Shown here: piece by piece, positions 6,994 through 13,363 of the stretch
Layout of the letters: each line of letters opens with the position of its first letter
Numbering within the stretch: position 1 is the stretch's first letter
Assembly: GCA_035255485.1 (NCBI GenBank)
Contig: DATEZO010000195.1
Span: forward strand, 1 to 21,310
DNA from: DATEZO01 sp035255485
Lineage (GTDB): Bacteria > Pseudomonadota > Gammaproteobacteria > Burkholderiales > Burkholderiaceae_D
Reading direction: 5' to 3'
DNA: 21,310 nt
The notes under the pieces: model-generated
What the model was told of the DNA's origin: nothing
Seen by the model: the letters and a program-made list of their open reading frames with translations, nothing else
The model's database searches: none
Program-made: the position numbers and the translations under genes

Positions 6994-7437
6994 CTATCCA
7001 TTCGACGCGAGCGCATGCTGTAATTCCAGCGCAAATTCACGTCGCCTCCATTCTGTCAAAAATCGGCCCACTTCTATGCAAGTGCCGTTTGATTCCAAAC
7101 AAACCAGTTCTTGTCCCGCTGCTGGAAGCTGAACGCGCAATCTGTGCACATTCAGGCTGAATTGCTGTACCCGCTCGACCTGAATCAATTCGACTAGAAG
7201 ACTTTCATCGGCAAGGACAATTCGCTCGCGATCGGTTGCATGACGTGCAAACAGCAGGAAAGCCCAGCCTACCGCCAACAGATCAATCCACGCGAACCAC
7301 AAGACATACCAGGCGCCGTGCAACGCAAAAAACGCCGCTACCAGCAACGAAGTCAGACACAAGAGCGCAAAGAAGAAACCCAGCTGACGCGGGGAGATCG
7401 AACAATTACGCTTCAAGATCCATTCTTGCTTCACCAT
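6994..7437 (-). CDS. DUF2244 integral membrane protein
   Basis: This is a 147-residue protein with an N-terminal NCSISPRQL block, two membrane helices (about 18-40 and 43-64) and a soluble C-terminal half ending in FLTEWRRREFALELQHAL. That organisation, with the CSxSP-type head and the LTEWRRREFA-like end, is characteristic of DUF2244 proteins. They are commonly encoded just upstream of coxB in alpha- and betaproteobacteria. Their function is not established; an oxidase-related role is inferred from this conserved placement. It is the first gene of the oxidase operon, 32 bases before ctaC, and a plausible sigma70-type promoter lies about 60 bases upstream of its ATG. No strong ribosome site is visible. 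Confidence 0.85.
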   Translation of the reverse strand: MVKQEWILKRNCSISPRQLGFFFALLCLTSLLVAAFFALHGAWYVLWFAWIDLLAVGWAFLLFARHATDRERIVLADESLLVELIQVERVQQFSLNVHRLRVQLPAAGQELVCLESNGTCIEVGRFLTEWRRREFALELQHALASNG

Positions 7438-7499
7438 AAGGCACTTATCCGGACAGGGATATGTAGAGCAATGCCGTTATCAGTTACTTATGATTATGG

Positions 7500-7529
7500 A
7501 GTATAAGGCGCAAAGACAGATGTTATCAA
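7500..7529 (-). promoter_or_regulatory. Putative sigma70-type promoter of the oxidase operon
   Basis: Reading the minus strand, TTGATA (7524-7529) and TATACT (7500-7505) are separated by 18 bases. Each hexamer has one mismatch to the TTGACA/TATAAT consensus. A transcript would start near 7493, giving a leader of about 55 bases before the DUF2244 ATG at 7437. The surrounding 100 bases are AT-rich, unlike the coding DNA on both sides. Prediction is by eye only; oxidase operons may also use other factors. Confidence 0.5.
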
Positions 7530-7543
7530 GCAGAAAACTGCAA

Positions 7544-7573
7544 AAAAATCATTGATGGTAATCAATGATTTTT
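7544..7573. terminator. 13-bp perfect AT-rich stem-loop with flanking A/T tracts
   Basis: The arms at 7544-7556 and 7561-7573 are exact reverse complements (AAAAATCATTGAT and its mate) around a GGTA loop. A7 on one side and T5 on the other let the structure end in a U run in either direction. It lies 85 bases downstream of the methyltransferase stop and about 15 bases upstream of the proposed oxidase promoter. The best reading is a terminator that insulates the oxidase operon from the methyltransferase gene. The stem is AT-rich, so an operator role cannot be excluded. Confidence 0.55.
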
Positions 7574-7615
7574 ATTATTAATGGCAAGCCTGATTGCAAA
7601 GGATTCAATGCAGCA

Positions 7616-7651
7616 GAGCCATAAAAATGGCTCATGCAATCAATGCATTGA
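7616..7651. repeat. Hairpin and 12-bp palindrome downstream of methyltransferase gene
   Basis: GAGCCAT (7616-7622), loop AAAA, ATGGCTC (7627-7633) form a 7-bp hairpin. It is followed by the perfect 12-base palindrome TCAATGCATTGA at 7640-7651, only 6 bases from the methyltransferase stop. Neither is followed by a clear T run on the minus strand, so they may be part of a composite 3' end together with the larger stem at 7544-7573. Function is not established. Confidence 0.4.
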
Positions 7652-7657
7652 AAAGCG

Positions 7658-8596
7658 TTATTTTTTCCTTGGCTCAAACCGGATAATGGATTCACCTGCG
7701 GCAGTCTTCACGGGCGCAGGCCGGAAGGCATGGCCGTAGATGACTTCAAAAGTCAACGGGATGACACCATTCTCACGCCGCATCGCCTGCAGGGATGCAA
7801 CGACGCGCATCCATGCCTGCCGCCCAAGCAATCCGCGCCGCCGGGTAAGCAGCGGGTTACCGCCCCATGCCCGTACATCGGCCATCAACTTGTCGACCGA
7901 CGCATAGGTTACGGTAATGGTTTCCATATCCATGACCGGGGTCGAAAAACCGGCATTGACCATCATGTCGCCGAAATCATGCATATCGACAAAGGACAAG
8001 GTATGGGCGGCATCATCCACCGCAGCAAATGCCGTACGCAGTTCCTTGAATGTATCAGGCCCGAAACAGGAAAACATCAGCAGGCCCTCAATGCTCAATA
8101 TGCGTCGCCACTCGGTAAATACCTGGTCGGGCTGCGGATGCCAATGCAATGCCAGATTGGACCAGACCATATCGACAGCATTTACTCCCAGCGGCAGACG
8201 CGCGAAGTCGCCGCATAATACGCTTGGGCTACCGCCGATATCAGACCTGCCGGGCAACCATTTCCCCAGCAGCCGATTCATTGCCGAGAGGCCGCCAGCC
8301 TGCCTGGCACGGGCAACCGACGCGACCGGCAATGCGCCATCGATGCCCAGCACATGTGCGCCGGGATAGCGTTTTTGCAATGGGCTCAAATCCGCTCCTT
8401 CGCCGCAGCCGGCATCCAATACGCGCTGTGGCGCGATCTTTATCAGCGCCAGACGCTCATGCATCCGGGCAGCGATCTCACGTCGCAAGAAATCCGACTC
8501 GGCAATCCGAGACGGCACTCCGAACAGGGAACGCACGCGATGCAGGTCGATGGGTGCGCTGAATTTGGCGTTGGGCAAGGGAATCACGGACGACAC
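7658..8596 (-). CDS. BioC/NDUFAF5-like SAM-dependent methyltransferase
   Basis: This class I SAM methyltransferase is about 312 residues from the chosen start. It has a head with IDLHRVRSLFGVPSRIAESDFLRREIAARM, then motif I VLDAGCGEGADL, a motif II-like LGIDG, and WSNLALHWHPQPDQVF followed by FGPDTFKELRTAF. The SNLALHW and FGPDT-ELR blocks are typical of the branch holding malonyl-ACP O-methyltransferase BioC and the NDUFAF5-type proteins. BioC (biotin pimeloyl pathway entry) is therefore the first guess, but no other biotin gene is in the window. An ATG at 8662 exists in frame, but its 22 extra residues are untypical. It would also overlap the comF start, so I prefer the GTG at 8596. The gene diverges from comF. 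Confidence 0.75.
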   Translation of the reverse strand: MSSVIPLPNAKFSAPIDLHRVRSLFGVPSRIAESDFLRREIAARMHERLALIKIAPQRVLDAGCGEGADLSPLQKRYPGAHVLGIDGALPVASVARARQAGGLSAMNRLLGKWLPGRSDIGGSPSVLCGDFARLPLGVNAVDMVWSNLALHWHPQPDQVFTEWRRILSIEGLLMFSCFGPDTFKELRTAFAAVDDAAHTLSFVDMHDFGDMMVNAGFSTPVMDMETITVTYASVDKLMADVRAWGGNPLLTRRRGLLGRQAWMRVVASLQAMRRENGVIPLTFEVIYGHAFRPAPVKTAAGESIIRFEPRKK

Positions 8597-8660
8597 GGAA
8601 ATATGAAGACCTGGAATGAGATAATGGAAATAGTTTACACGCTTGCATCCATCACCGCCC

Positions 8661-9410
8661 ATGCCCTCTTATCTGCGTCACTGGCCGCAACGGTTTCTGG
8701 CGCACATGTCGACGCTTATGCCGTCATCCTGCGCGCTGTGCGGCTGCACGGCACTCCAGCCGATTTGCACCGATTGCCGCGCCCGGTTTCTCAGCGCGCC
8801 GCAGCATCGCTGCCTGCAGTGTGCGATTCCTCTGCCCGCCTCCGCCACGGAAGCCAGTATCTGCGGCAATTGCCTGAAGCAGCCGCCCGCCTTTGATGCA
8901 ACGATTGTCGCAGCCGATTACGCGCCGCCGATCGACCAGCTGGTACTATCATTGAAATTCGGCGCCAGGCTGGCGCTGGCACCGCAATTTGCACACATGT
9001 TGCGCGAGGCGTTGCTGTCCGCAAATCGGGAAAACCTGCCGCTGCCGGCACAATTGGCCGCCGTGCCGCTAGGCACCGAGCGTCTCGCAGAACGCGGATT
9101 CAATCAAGCGCATGAAATCGCCAAGCCGCTGTCGCGGATACTCGGCATTCCACTTGCGCGGCAGTTGATCGCGCGCCATCGTGCTACCCATGCGCAAGCC
9201 TTGCTTCATCCGGATGAGAGGCGCAGGAATGTTCGCGGCGCATTCACGGTGCCCAGTGCGTCCATCGACCGCGTGCGCGGGCAGCATATCGGGATCGTGG
9301 ATGATGTGATGACAACCGGCGAAACGCTAAATGAGATAGCGGCCACGCTGAAACGTTTCGGCGCCGCACGCATCACCAATCTGGTGTTCGTTCGCACGCC
9401 GCAAAAATGA
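8661..9410 (+). CDS. comF: ComF family phosphoribosyltransferase-like protein
   Basis: This protein (249 residues from this start) has the ComF layout. An N-terminal zinc-binding region has paired cysteines C24/C27, C36/C39, C51/C54 and C68/C71. A type I phosphoribosyltransferase domain follows, with the PRPP loop IGIVDDVMTTGETLNE near residues 216-231. FNQAHEIAKPLS and the RHRATHAQALLHPDERRRNV-like stretch are also family hallmarks. ComF proteins are linked to DNA uptake in competent bacteria, but the gene is widespread and its enzymatic role is uncertain. The start is weak: ATG 8661 has no clear ribosome site, and an ATG at 8706 still precedes the zinc cysteines. It is followed 13 bases later by trmL. 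Confidence 0.9.
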   Translation: MPSYLRHWPQRFLAHMSTLMPSSCALCGCTALQPICTDCRARFLSAPQHRCLQCAIPLPASATEASICGNCLKQPPAFDATIVAADYAPPIDQLVLSLKFGARLALAPQFAHMLREALLSANRENLPLPAQLAAVPLGTERLAERGFNQAHEIAKPLSRILGIPLARQLIARHRATHAQALLHPDERRRNVRGAFTVPSASIDRVRGQHIGIVDDVMTTGETLNEIAATLKRFGAARITNLVFVRTPQK

Positions 9411-9423
9411 CAGGAGAATGCAC

Positions 9424-9894
9424 TTGTTTCACGTCGTCTTGGTTGAACCTGAAATCCCGCCCAATACAGGCAATATCATCCGCCTGTGCGCCAATACCGG
9501 CGCCCATCTGCACCTGATCGAGCCGCTCGGCTTTCCGCTCGACGATGCAAAGATGCGGCGCGCCGGGCTCGACTACCATGAATATGCCAGCATGCAGGTG
9601 TATCGCGACTGGGCCGCATTCATCGCCGCCGCAGCGCCCGATCCGGCCCGCATGTTTGCATTGACCACGCATGGTTCGGCGCAACTCGGCAGCATCGCAT
9701 TCCGCCCCGGCGATGTATTCGTATTCGGCTCCGAGACGAGAGGACTGGCACCGGCACTGCGTGAATCGTTCACGCCGGCGCAACGCATCCGCCTGCCGAT
9801 GCGGCCGGACAATCGCAGCCTGAACCTGTCCAATACGGTCGCGGTGATCGTCTATGAAGCATGGCGGCAAAACGGCTTCGCGGGAGGAAGCTAG
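9424..9894 (+). CDS. trmL: tRNA (cytidine(34)-2'-O)-methyltransferase TrmL
   Basis: This SPOUT-class methyltransferase modifies the 2'-O of the wobble base in certain leucine tRNAs. Family motifs are all present: EPEIPPNTGNIIRLCANTG near the N-terminus, VFGSETRGL, and the knot region RLPMRPDNRSLNLSNTVAVI-YEAW. Length (156 residues) is normal. The start needs a decision. The ATG at 9418 lies one base from AGGAG and adds MH, whereas the TTG at 9424 has AGGAG 7 bases upstream. Starting there, the protein begins MFHVVLVEPEIPPNTG, in line with the E. coli enzyme's MLNIVLYEPEIPPNTG. I therefore annotate the TTG. The gene follows comF closely and probably shares its transcript. Confidence 0.93.
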   Translation: MFHVVLVEPEIPPNTGNIIRLCANTGAHLHLIEPLGFPLDDAKMRRAGLDYHEYASMQVYRDWAAFIAAAAPDPARMFALTTHGSAQLGSIAFRPGDVFVFGSETRGLAPALRESFTPAQRIRLPMRPDNRSLNLSNTVAVIVYEAWRQNGFAGGS

Positions 9895-9902
9895 AGAATG
9901 CT

Positions 9903-10283
9903 ATGATCGAGTTTCTTCCGCGCCAAATCGTCATGCCTTCGATTCCTCGCTCATTCGCCGCCTGGCTTGCCATCTTCAGCCTCGTACTGAACGGCATGCT
10001 GCCGCTTGCCGGCCATGCGGCATCGATGGCAGCGGCGATGACGATATGCAGCAGCACAATACAAGGGCAATCCGACGCACCGCTCAAATCCAACCCGCAT
10101 ACGGTCCATTGCGCATACTGTGCAACCAGCCTGGATAGTCCGATCGCGTTGTCCGGCAAGGTGGTGTGCCCCACTTTTGACAATCCGGCATCCGGCATAC
10201 CGCCATTGCCGGTGCCGCAACCGGCACCCGATGCCTGCTTCAGCTGCGCACAGCCGCGTGCGCCTCCCATCCATTCCGCATAA
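9903..10283 (+). CDS. DUF2946-type secreted cysteine-rich protein
   Basis: This is a protein of about 126 residues with a signal peptide (FAAWLAIFSLVLNGMLPLAGHAA) and a small periplasmic part rich in cysteines and prolines. The part contains TICSS, HCAYC, VCP and CFSC. The combination of an AWLA-F-LVLN-LPLAGHA leader with an HCxxC pair is typical of DUF2946 proteins, which are often encoded next to PCuAC copper chaperones and copper receptors, exactly as here. Metal binding, probably copper, is inferred from the cysteine and histidine pattern and from the neighbour. The start at 9903 lies 8 bases after the trmL stop. An ATG at 9933 is an alternative that still keeps the signal peptide. Confidence 0.72.
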   Translation: MIEFLPRQIVMPSIPRSFAAWLAIFSLVLNGMLPLAGHAASMAAAMTICSSTIQGQSDAPLKSNPHTVHCAYCATSLDSPIALSGKVVCPTFDNPASGIPPLPVPQPAPDACFSCAQPRAPPIHSA

Positions 10284-10295
10284 CTGCTCCGCTGT

Positions 10296-10327
10296 CAGGC
10301 AAGCCGCCTGCAAATTCGGCTTGCCTG
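10296..10327 (+). other. 11-bp hairpin in the DUF2946-PCuAC spacer
   Basis: CAGGCAAGCCG (10296-10306) and CGGCTTGCCTG (10317-10327) are perfect complements around a 10-base loop, within the 105 bases between the two genes. No T run follows, so it is not a classical terminator. It may act as an mRNA-stabilising or processing stem that sets different levels of the two proteins. Confidence 0.5.
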
Positions 10328-10388
10328 CGAATAACGGCCGCTCACGCGACCGCGTCGAACAATCCATTTTCAACATCAAAGGTCCATC

Positions 10389-10874
10389 ATGCAATTTCGC
10401 TCCATTTTCGCTTTCACCGCCACGCTTGCACTTGCCGCCTCCGTCCATGCCCAGGAATACAAGCTGGGAAATCTGCAGATCGAACATCCTTATGCCCGCG
10501 CCACCGTGCCCAATCAGCCAAGCGGCGCTGCTTATATCGAGATCGAAAACAAGGGCAAGGACGGCGACCGGCTGATCAGCGTGACGTCGCCGATGGCAAA
10601 AACGGCCCAGATCCATACCATGTCGATGGAAGGCAATGTAATGAAAATGCGGGAAGTCCAGAATATCGACATCGCGCCGTCCGCCAAAATCACCATGAAG
10701 CCCGGCAATGGCTATCACATCATGCTGATCGGATTGAGCGGGCAATTGAAGCCGGGCGACAAATTCCCATTGACGCTGAAATTTGAAAAATCCGGCAAGA
10801 TCGACGTCTCGGTCCTGGTGGAAAACAATGGGGCAAAAGCCGGCCACGAAGCCGGCATACAGCACATGCATTAA
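10389..10874 (+). CDS. PCu(A)C family periplasmic copper chaperone
   Basis: This is a 161-residue secreted protein with signal peptide MQFRSIFAFTATLALAASVHA. The mature domain has AYARATVPNQPSGAAY-like family blocks and the copper site: H76, M87, H110 and M112, very close to the H(M)X10MX21HXM pattern of PCuAC. In several bacteria these proteins carry Cu(I) in the periplasm and, with Sco, metallate the CuA site of oxidase subunit II. A C-terminal tail with extra His and Met (AGHEAGIQHMH) could bind more copper. AAGG precedes the ATG by about 7 bases. The oxidase locus 3 kb away and the adjacent copper genes support the role; the actual partner is not shown. Confidence 0.92.
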   Translation: MQFRSIFAFTATLALAASVHAQEYKLGNLQIEHPYARATVPNQPSGAAYIEIENKGKDGDRLISVTSPMAKTAQIHTMSMEGNVMKMREVQNIDIAPSAKITMKPGNGYHIMLIGLSGQLKPGDKFPLTLKFEKSGKIDVSVLVENNGAKAGHEAGIQHMH

Positions 10875-10883
10875 ACGCAGAAA

Positions 10884-10916
10884 GAATGGACAGGCGTTAC
10901 TTCCGTCTGTCCATTC
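10884..10916. terminator. Hairpin between convergent copper genes
   Basis: GAATGGACAGGCG (10884-10896) pairs with CGTCTGTCCATTC (10904-10916) over 13 positions with one G-T, around a 7-base loop. It starts 10 bases after the PCuAC stop and ends 7 bases before the CusF-like stop. The minus-strand side is followed by TTTCT. It most likely ends both transcripts. Confidence 0.7.
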
Positions 10917-10922
10917 CCCGGC

Positions 10923-11261
10923 TTACTTCACGGGTTCGATGCGCATCACGACATAGGCGCCATTGATTCTGTTTGCGACAAACCGCACCTTGTCGCCCGA
11001 CTTCAATTGATCGAGCAGGACCGCATCCTTTACTCGAAACGCCATCGTCATTGCCGGCATGTCAAGATTGGCAATCGGCCCGTGCTTGATGGTGATCTTG
11101 CCTGCCTCCCGGTCCACTTTCCTGATTTCACCATCCGCCATCCTGGTGGCGACAGCGGTATCTGCGCCGTGATGCGCATGGTGCTCATCGGCTGCGCTTG
11201 CACACAATGGCGCGGAAAAGACGATGGCGGCAACCAAAACGATTCCTGAAATTTTCTTCAT
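10923..11261 (-). CDS. CusF-like periplasmic copper-binding protein
   Basis: This is a 112-residue protein with a signal peptide (about 1-23), a His-rich start to the mature part (DEHHAHHG), and a single small beta-barrel domain. The block ITIKHGPIANLDMPAMTMAF aligns with the CusF metal site. H60, M71 and M73 match its His and two Met ligands, while the tryptophan that caps Cu(I) in E. coli CusF is M68 here. That change is shared, as far as I recall, by many copper-binding proteins of this family. Likely role: Cu(I) binding in the periplasm. It follows the DUF411 gene by 18 bases with AAGGA before the ATG. There is no CusABC efflux pump in the window. Confidence 0.88.
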   Translation of the reverse strand: MKKISGIVLVAAIVFSAPLCASAADEHHAHHGADTAVATRMADGEIRKVDREAGKITIKHGPIANLDMPAMTMAFRVKDAVLLDQLKSGDKVRFVANRINGAYVVMRIEPVK

Positions 11262-11279
11262 GTTTCCTTTTTTCCAAAA

Positions 11280-11732
11280 TCAGGACTTGCCGTCGTAATG
11301 ACGGTAAACCGAATAACGTCCATCCGGCTGGAACAGCAATACATCGAATGGGTCGCTGCGCGCACCCTCCATGCCTGGCGAGCCGGGCGGCATTGAAGGC
11401 ACCGCCAATCCGCGCGCTTTCGGCCGCGTTTGCAGCAATTGCCTGATGTCGCGCGCCGGCACATGGCCTTCCAACGCGTAGCCGTCCACCAGGGCGGTAT
11501 GGCACGAGCCAAGAGCCGATGGCACGCCCAGCTTGTCGCGGTAGTCGGATGGGTCTGCAACATCGTGCACCTTGACCGTAAAGCCGTTTTTCTCCAGATG
11601 CGCCACCCATCCGCTGCAGCAGCCGCAGGAGGCGCTTTTATAAACCGTAATCACAGGCAAGGCAGCATGGGCGAACGCTACCGGCAATAACGCCGCAAGC
11701 ATGCCGGTCTCCAGAAATTTACGTCGTTGCAT
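11280..11732 (-). CDS. DUF411 periplasmic metal-binding protein
   Basis: This is a 150-residue exported protein. The N-terminus MQRRKFLETG has a twin-arginine-like RRKFL before a hydrophobic stretch ending in AHA, so Tat export is possible. The mature domain opens with VYKSASCGCCSGWVAHLE, where C36, C38 and C39 form the DUF411 CGCC motif, and continues with SALGSCHTA (C76) and GHVPARDIRQLL. DUF411 proteins are usually found in copper or multi-metal resistance clusters and have a thioredoxin-like architecture; their biochemical role is not settled. AAGGA stands 6 bases before the ATG. It is the first gene of a two-gene unit with the CusF-like gene, facing PCuAC. Confidence 0.88.
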   Translation of the reverse strand: MQRRKFLETGMLAALLPVAFAHAALPVITVYKSASCGCCSGWVAHLEKNGFTVKVHDVADPSDYRDKLGVPSALGSCHTALVDGYALEGHVPARDIRQLLQTRPKARGLAVPSMPPGSPGMEGARSDPFDVLLFQPDGRYSVYRHYDGKS

Positions 11733-11806
11733 GGTGTTTCCTTATATCGGGTTTCACTCAAGCGAAGGGAACGAGGTTCCTGCCTGCGCAAAAAATGGTA
11801 GTCGTA

Positions 11807-12814
11807 TTATCGTGCGCGGAGCTGCAATGCCGGGCGCACTTCACCGGTCGGCAAGCCCCTGAAATTCTTCAGCTGCGGTCTTGCCCACGGCGCCAGCAAT
11901 GCGTCGCCGTCTGCCCCGATCAGGCCGAGCTGGCGCAGCACGGCCACCGCCGCAGTGTACAAGGCACGCATATTGCCGTCAGCGATCTTGATCGCAATCC
12001 CGAGGCCCGCCGAACGAATGCCGATCACCTGCACGCCATCCGCGCCGATCTTGGCGACCCAGTCGCCGGGCGCGCTCTGCATGAACGCCAGATCGTTGCG
12101 TCCGGTGCCCGATACCAGCTCCGGATACGTAGTCATCGCCCGATACAGATCGCCCAGCGCGCTGCCGTATACCGGCTCACGCTCGCCCTGCGCGAGCCGC
12201 GCATAAGCGCGCGCCAGGCGCGATAGCGGCATCGCATAGTTCGGCGCGGAGCAGCCATCGATACCCATCTTCAAATCTGATTCAGCCACTCCGGCAAAAT
12301 GCGCAACGCTGGCGCGCACCGCTTGCTGTAGTGGATGCCATGCATCGAGATAACTGTCCAGCGGATGCCCGTGCTGCACGCACCAGGCAAGAAATCCCGC
12401 ATGCTTGCCGCTGCAGTTATTATGCAATTGATTGAATATCTCGTTTGCCGGCGGCTTTTTTTCCATCACTGCATAATGCATCGGGACATGGCAGCCGCAA
12501 TGCAAATGATGCTCGTCGCAACCAGCCTTGAGCAACATCGATTGCACCGTGTCGACATGCATGGCTTCGCCGGAATGGCTGGCGCACAGCAGGGCGATTT
12601 CACGCATCGTGAAGCCGAATCTGGCCGGTCCATCGGCGCGCAGGAAAGGCGCGGCCTGAAACGGCTTGATGGTCGACCGGGTGAAGGTCAGGCTATCCGG
12701 ATCGCCGGCCTGATGCAGCAGCTCACCCTGCGTGTTGACGACCGCGACCGAGCCGTAATGGATGCATTCCACTTCGGTGCCGCGCGTGACTTCCACCAAC
12801 GGTACATGCTGCAT
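11807..12814 (-). CDS. L-asparaginase, Rhizobium etli type (class 3, PF06089)
   Basis: This 335-residue enzyme hydrolyses asparagine to aspartate and ammonia. It belongs to the asparaginase II family of R. etli AnsA/ReAV, unrelated to E. coli AnsA/AnsB. The catalytic and zinc residues reported for that enzyme are all present at a one-residue offset. They are S47 and K50 in TRSTIKPFQ, S79 in CASHSG, C134 and K137 in NCSGKHAG, and C188 in DGCSAPNYAMP. I start at 12814 (MQHVPLVEV), because AAGGA lies about 5 bases upstream and the family starts there. The open frame reaches 12907 but would overlap rfaE2. It begins 10 bases after the rfaE2 stop, so the two are probably co-transcribed. Confidence 0.92.
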   Translation of the reverse strand: MQHVPLVEVTRGTEVECIHYGSVAVVNTQGELLHQAGDPDSLTFTRSTIKPFQAAPFLRADGPARFGFTMREIALLCASHSGEAMHVDTVQSMLLKAGCDEHHLHCGCHVPMHYAVMEKKPPANEIFNQLHNNCSGKHAGFLAWCVQHGHPLDSYLDAWHPLQQAVRASVAHFAGVAESDLKMGIDGCSAPNYAMPLSRLARAYARLAQGEREPVYGSALGDLYRAMTTYPELVSGTGRNDLAFMQSAPGDWVAKIGADGVQVIGIRSAGLGIAIKIADGNMRALYTAAVAVLRQLGLIGADGDALLAPWARPQLKNFRGLPTGEVRPALQLRAR

Positions 12815-12824
12815 ACGGTTTCCT

Positions 12825-13304
12825 TCAGTGCCTTTCCCGGGCTTTTGACAATAAGCTTGTAGTGGAACGGTCATGCTCGAAATCGATCGCAACCGCGCGA
12901 CCACCATACGCCATTACGGCCTTTCCTTCCGGGATCGCGGTCATGTCATAATCGCCACCCTTCGCATAAATGTCGGGGTGTGCTTCCTGCACCACTTCAA
13001 GCGCCGTATCTTCCTGGAACGGCACCACCAGGGTGACGGCTTCCAGCGCTGCCAATACCGCCATGCGGTCTTCGCAGGAATTCAACGGTCGCTCGTCGCC
13101 CTTGCCGAGGCGTTTCACCGAATCGTCGGTATTGACCGCAACCACCAGCGACCCACCCAGCGCGCGCGCCTGGGCAAGATAGGTGACGTGTCCGCGATGC
13201 AGGATATCGAATACGCCATTGGTCAATACCACCGGCCTGGCCAGTTGTTCAATCCGCACTTTCAGATCGGTGCGCAAGGTTATTTTTTTTTCGAAATCAG
13301 GCAT
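12825..13304 (-). CDS. rfaE2: D-glycero-beta-D-manno-heptose 1-phosphate adenylyltransferase
   Basis: This cytoplasmic nucleotidyltransferase (159 residues) activates heptose 1-phosphate to ADP-heptose for the LPS inner core. It carries TNGVFDILHRGHVTYL, with the HxGH motif at H36-H39. VAVNTDDSVKRLGKGDERP, DIYAKGGDY and the C-terminal DRSTTSLLSKAR are also family marks. It is a stand-alone enzyme, not fused to the kinase domain as in E. coli HldE, which is normal for many betaproteobacteria. The kinase and epimerase genes are not in the window. An A9 run spans codons 5-8 just after the start. No ribosome site is visible before the ATG at 13304. The asparaginase gene follows after 10 bases. 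Confidence 0.93.
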   Translation of the reverse strand: MPDFEKKITLRTDLKVRIEQLARPVVLTNGVFDILHRGHVTYLAQARALGGSLVVAVNTDDSVKRLGKGDERPLNSCEDRMAVLAALEAVTLVVPFQEDTALEVVQEAHPDIYAKGGDYDMTAIPEGKAVMAYGGRAVAIDFEHDRSTTSLLSKARERH

Positions 13305-13316
13305 GAAAATGGCAAT

Positions 13317-13337
13317 AAAAAAGCCGCAACAGCCGGC
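13317..13337 (-). terminator. Weak terminator-like hairpin before rfaE2
   Basis: On the minus strand GCCG, a 7-base loop and CGGC are followed directly by six T, located 27 bases after the stop of the ferritin-like gene. The stem is only 4 pairs, so termination would be partial at best. If it works, rfaE2 would need a promoter within the remaining few bases or rely on read-through. Confidence 0.3.
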
Positions 13338-13363
13338 ATGCGATTTTGGAGGATGGCATATGC

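Noticed and set aside
9951..10871. 306-codon minus-strand frame opposite DUF2946 and PCuAC genes.
   Set aside because: It is a shadow of two well-supported plus-strand genes and has no recognisable domain or membrane pattern.
11795..11812. Minus strand reads TAATACGACTACC, like the start of a T7 phage promoter.
   Set aside because: Only the first 11 bases match; the CACTATAG part is missing and it overlaps the asparaginase stop.
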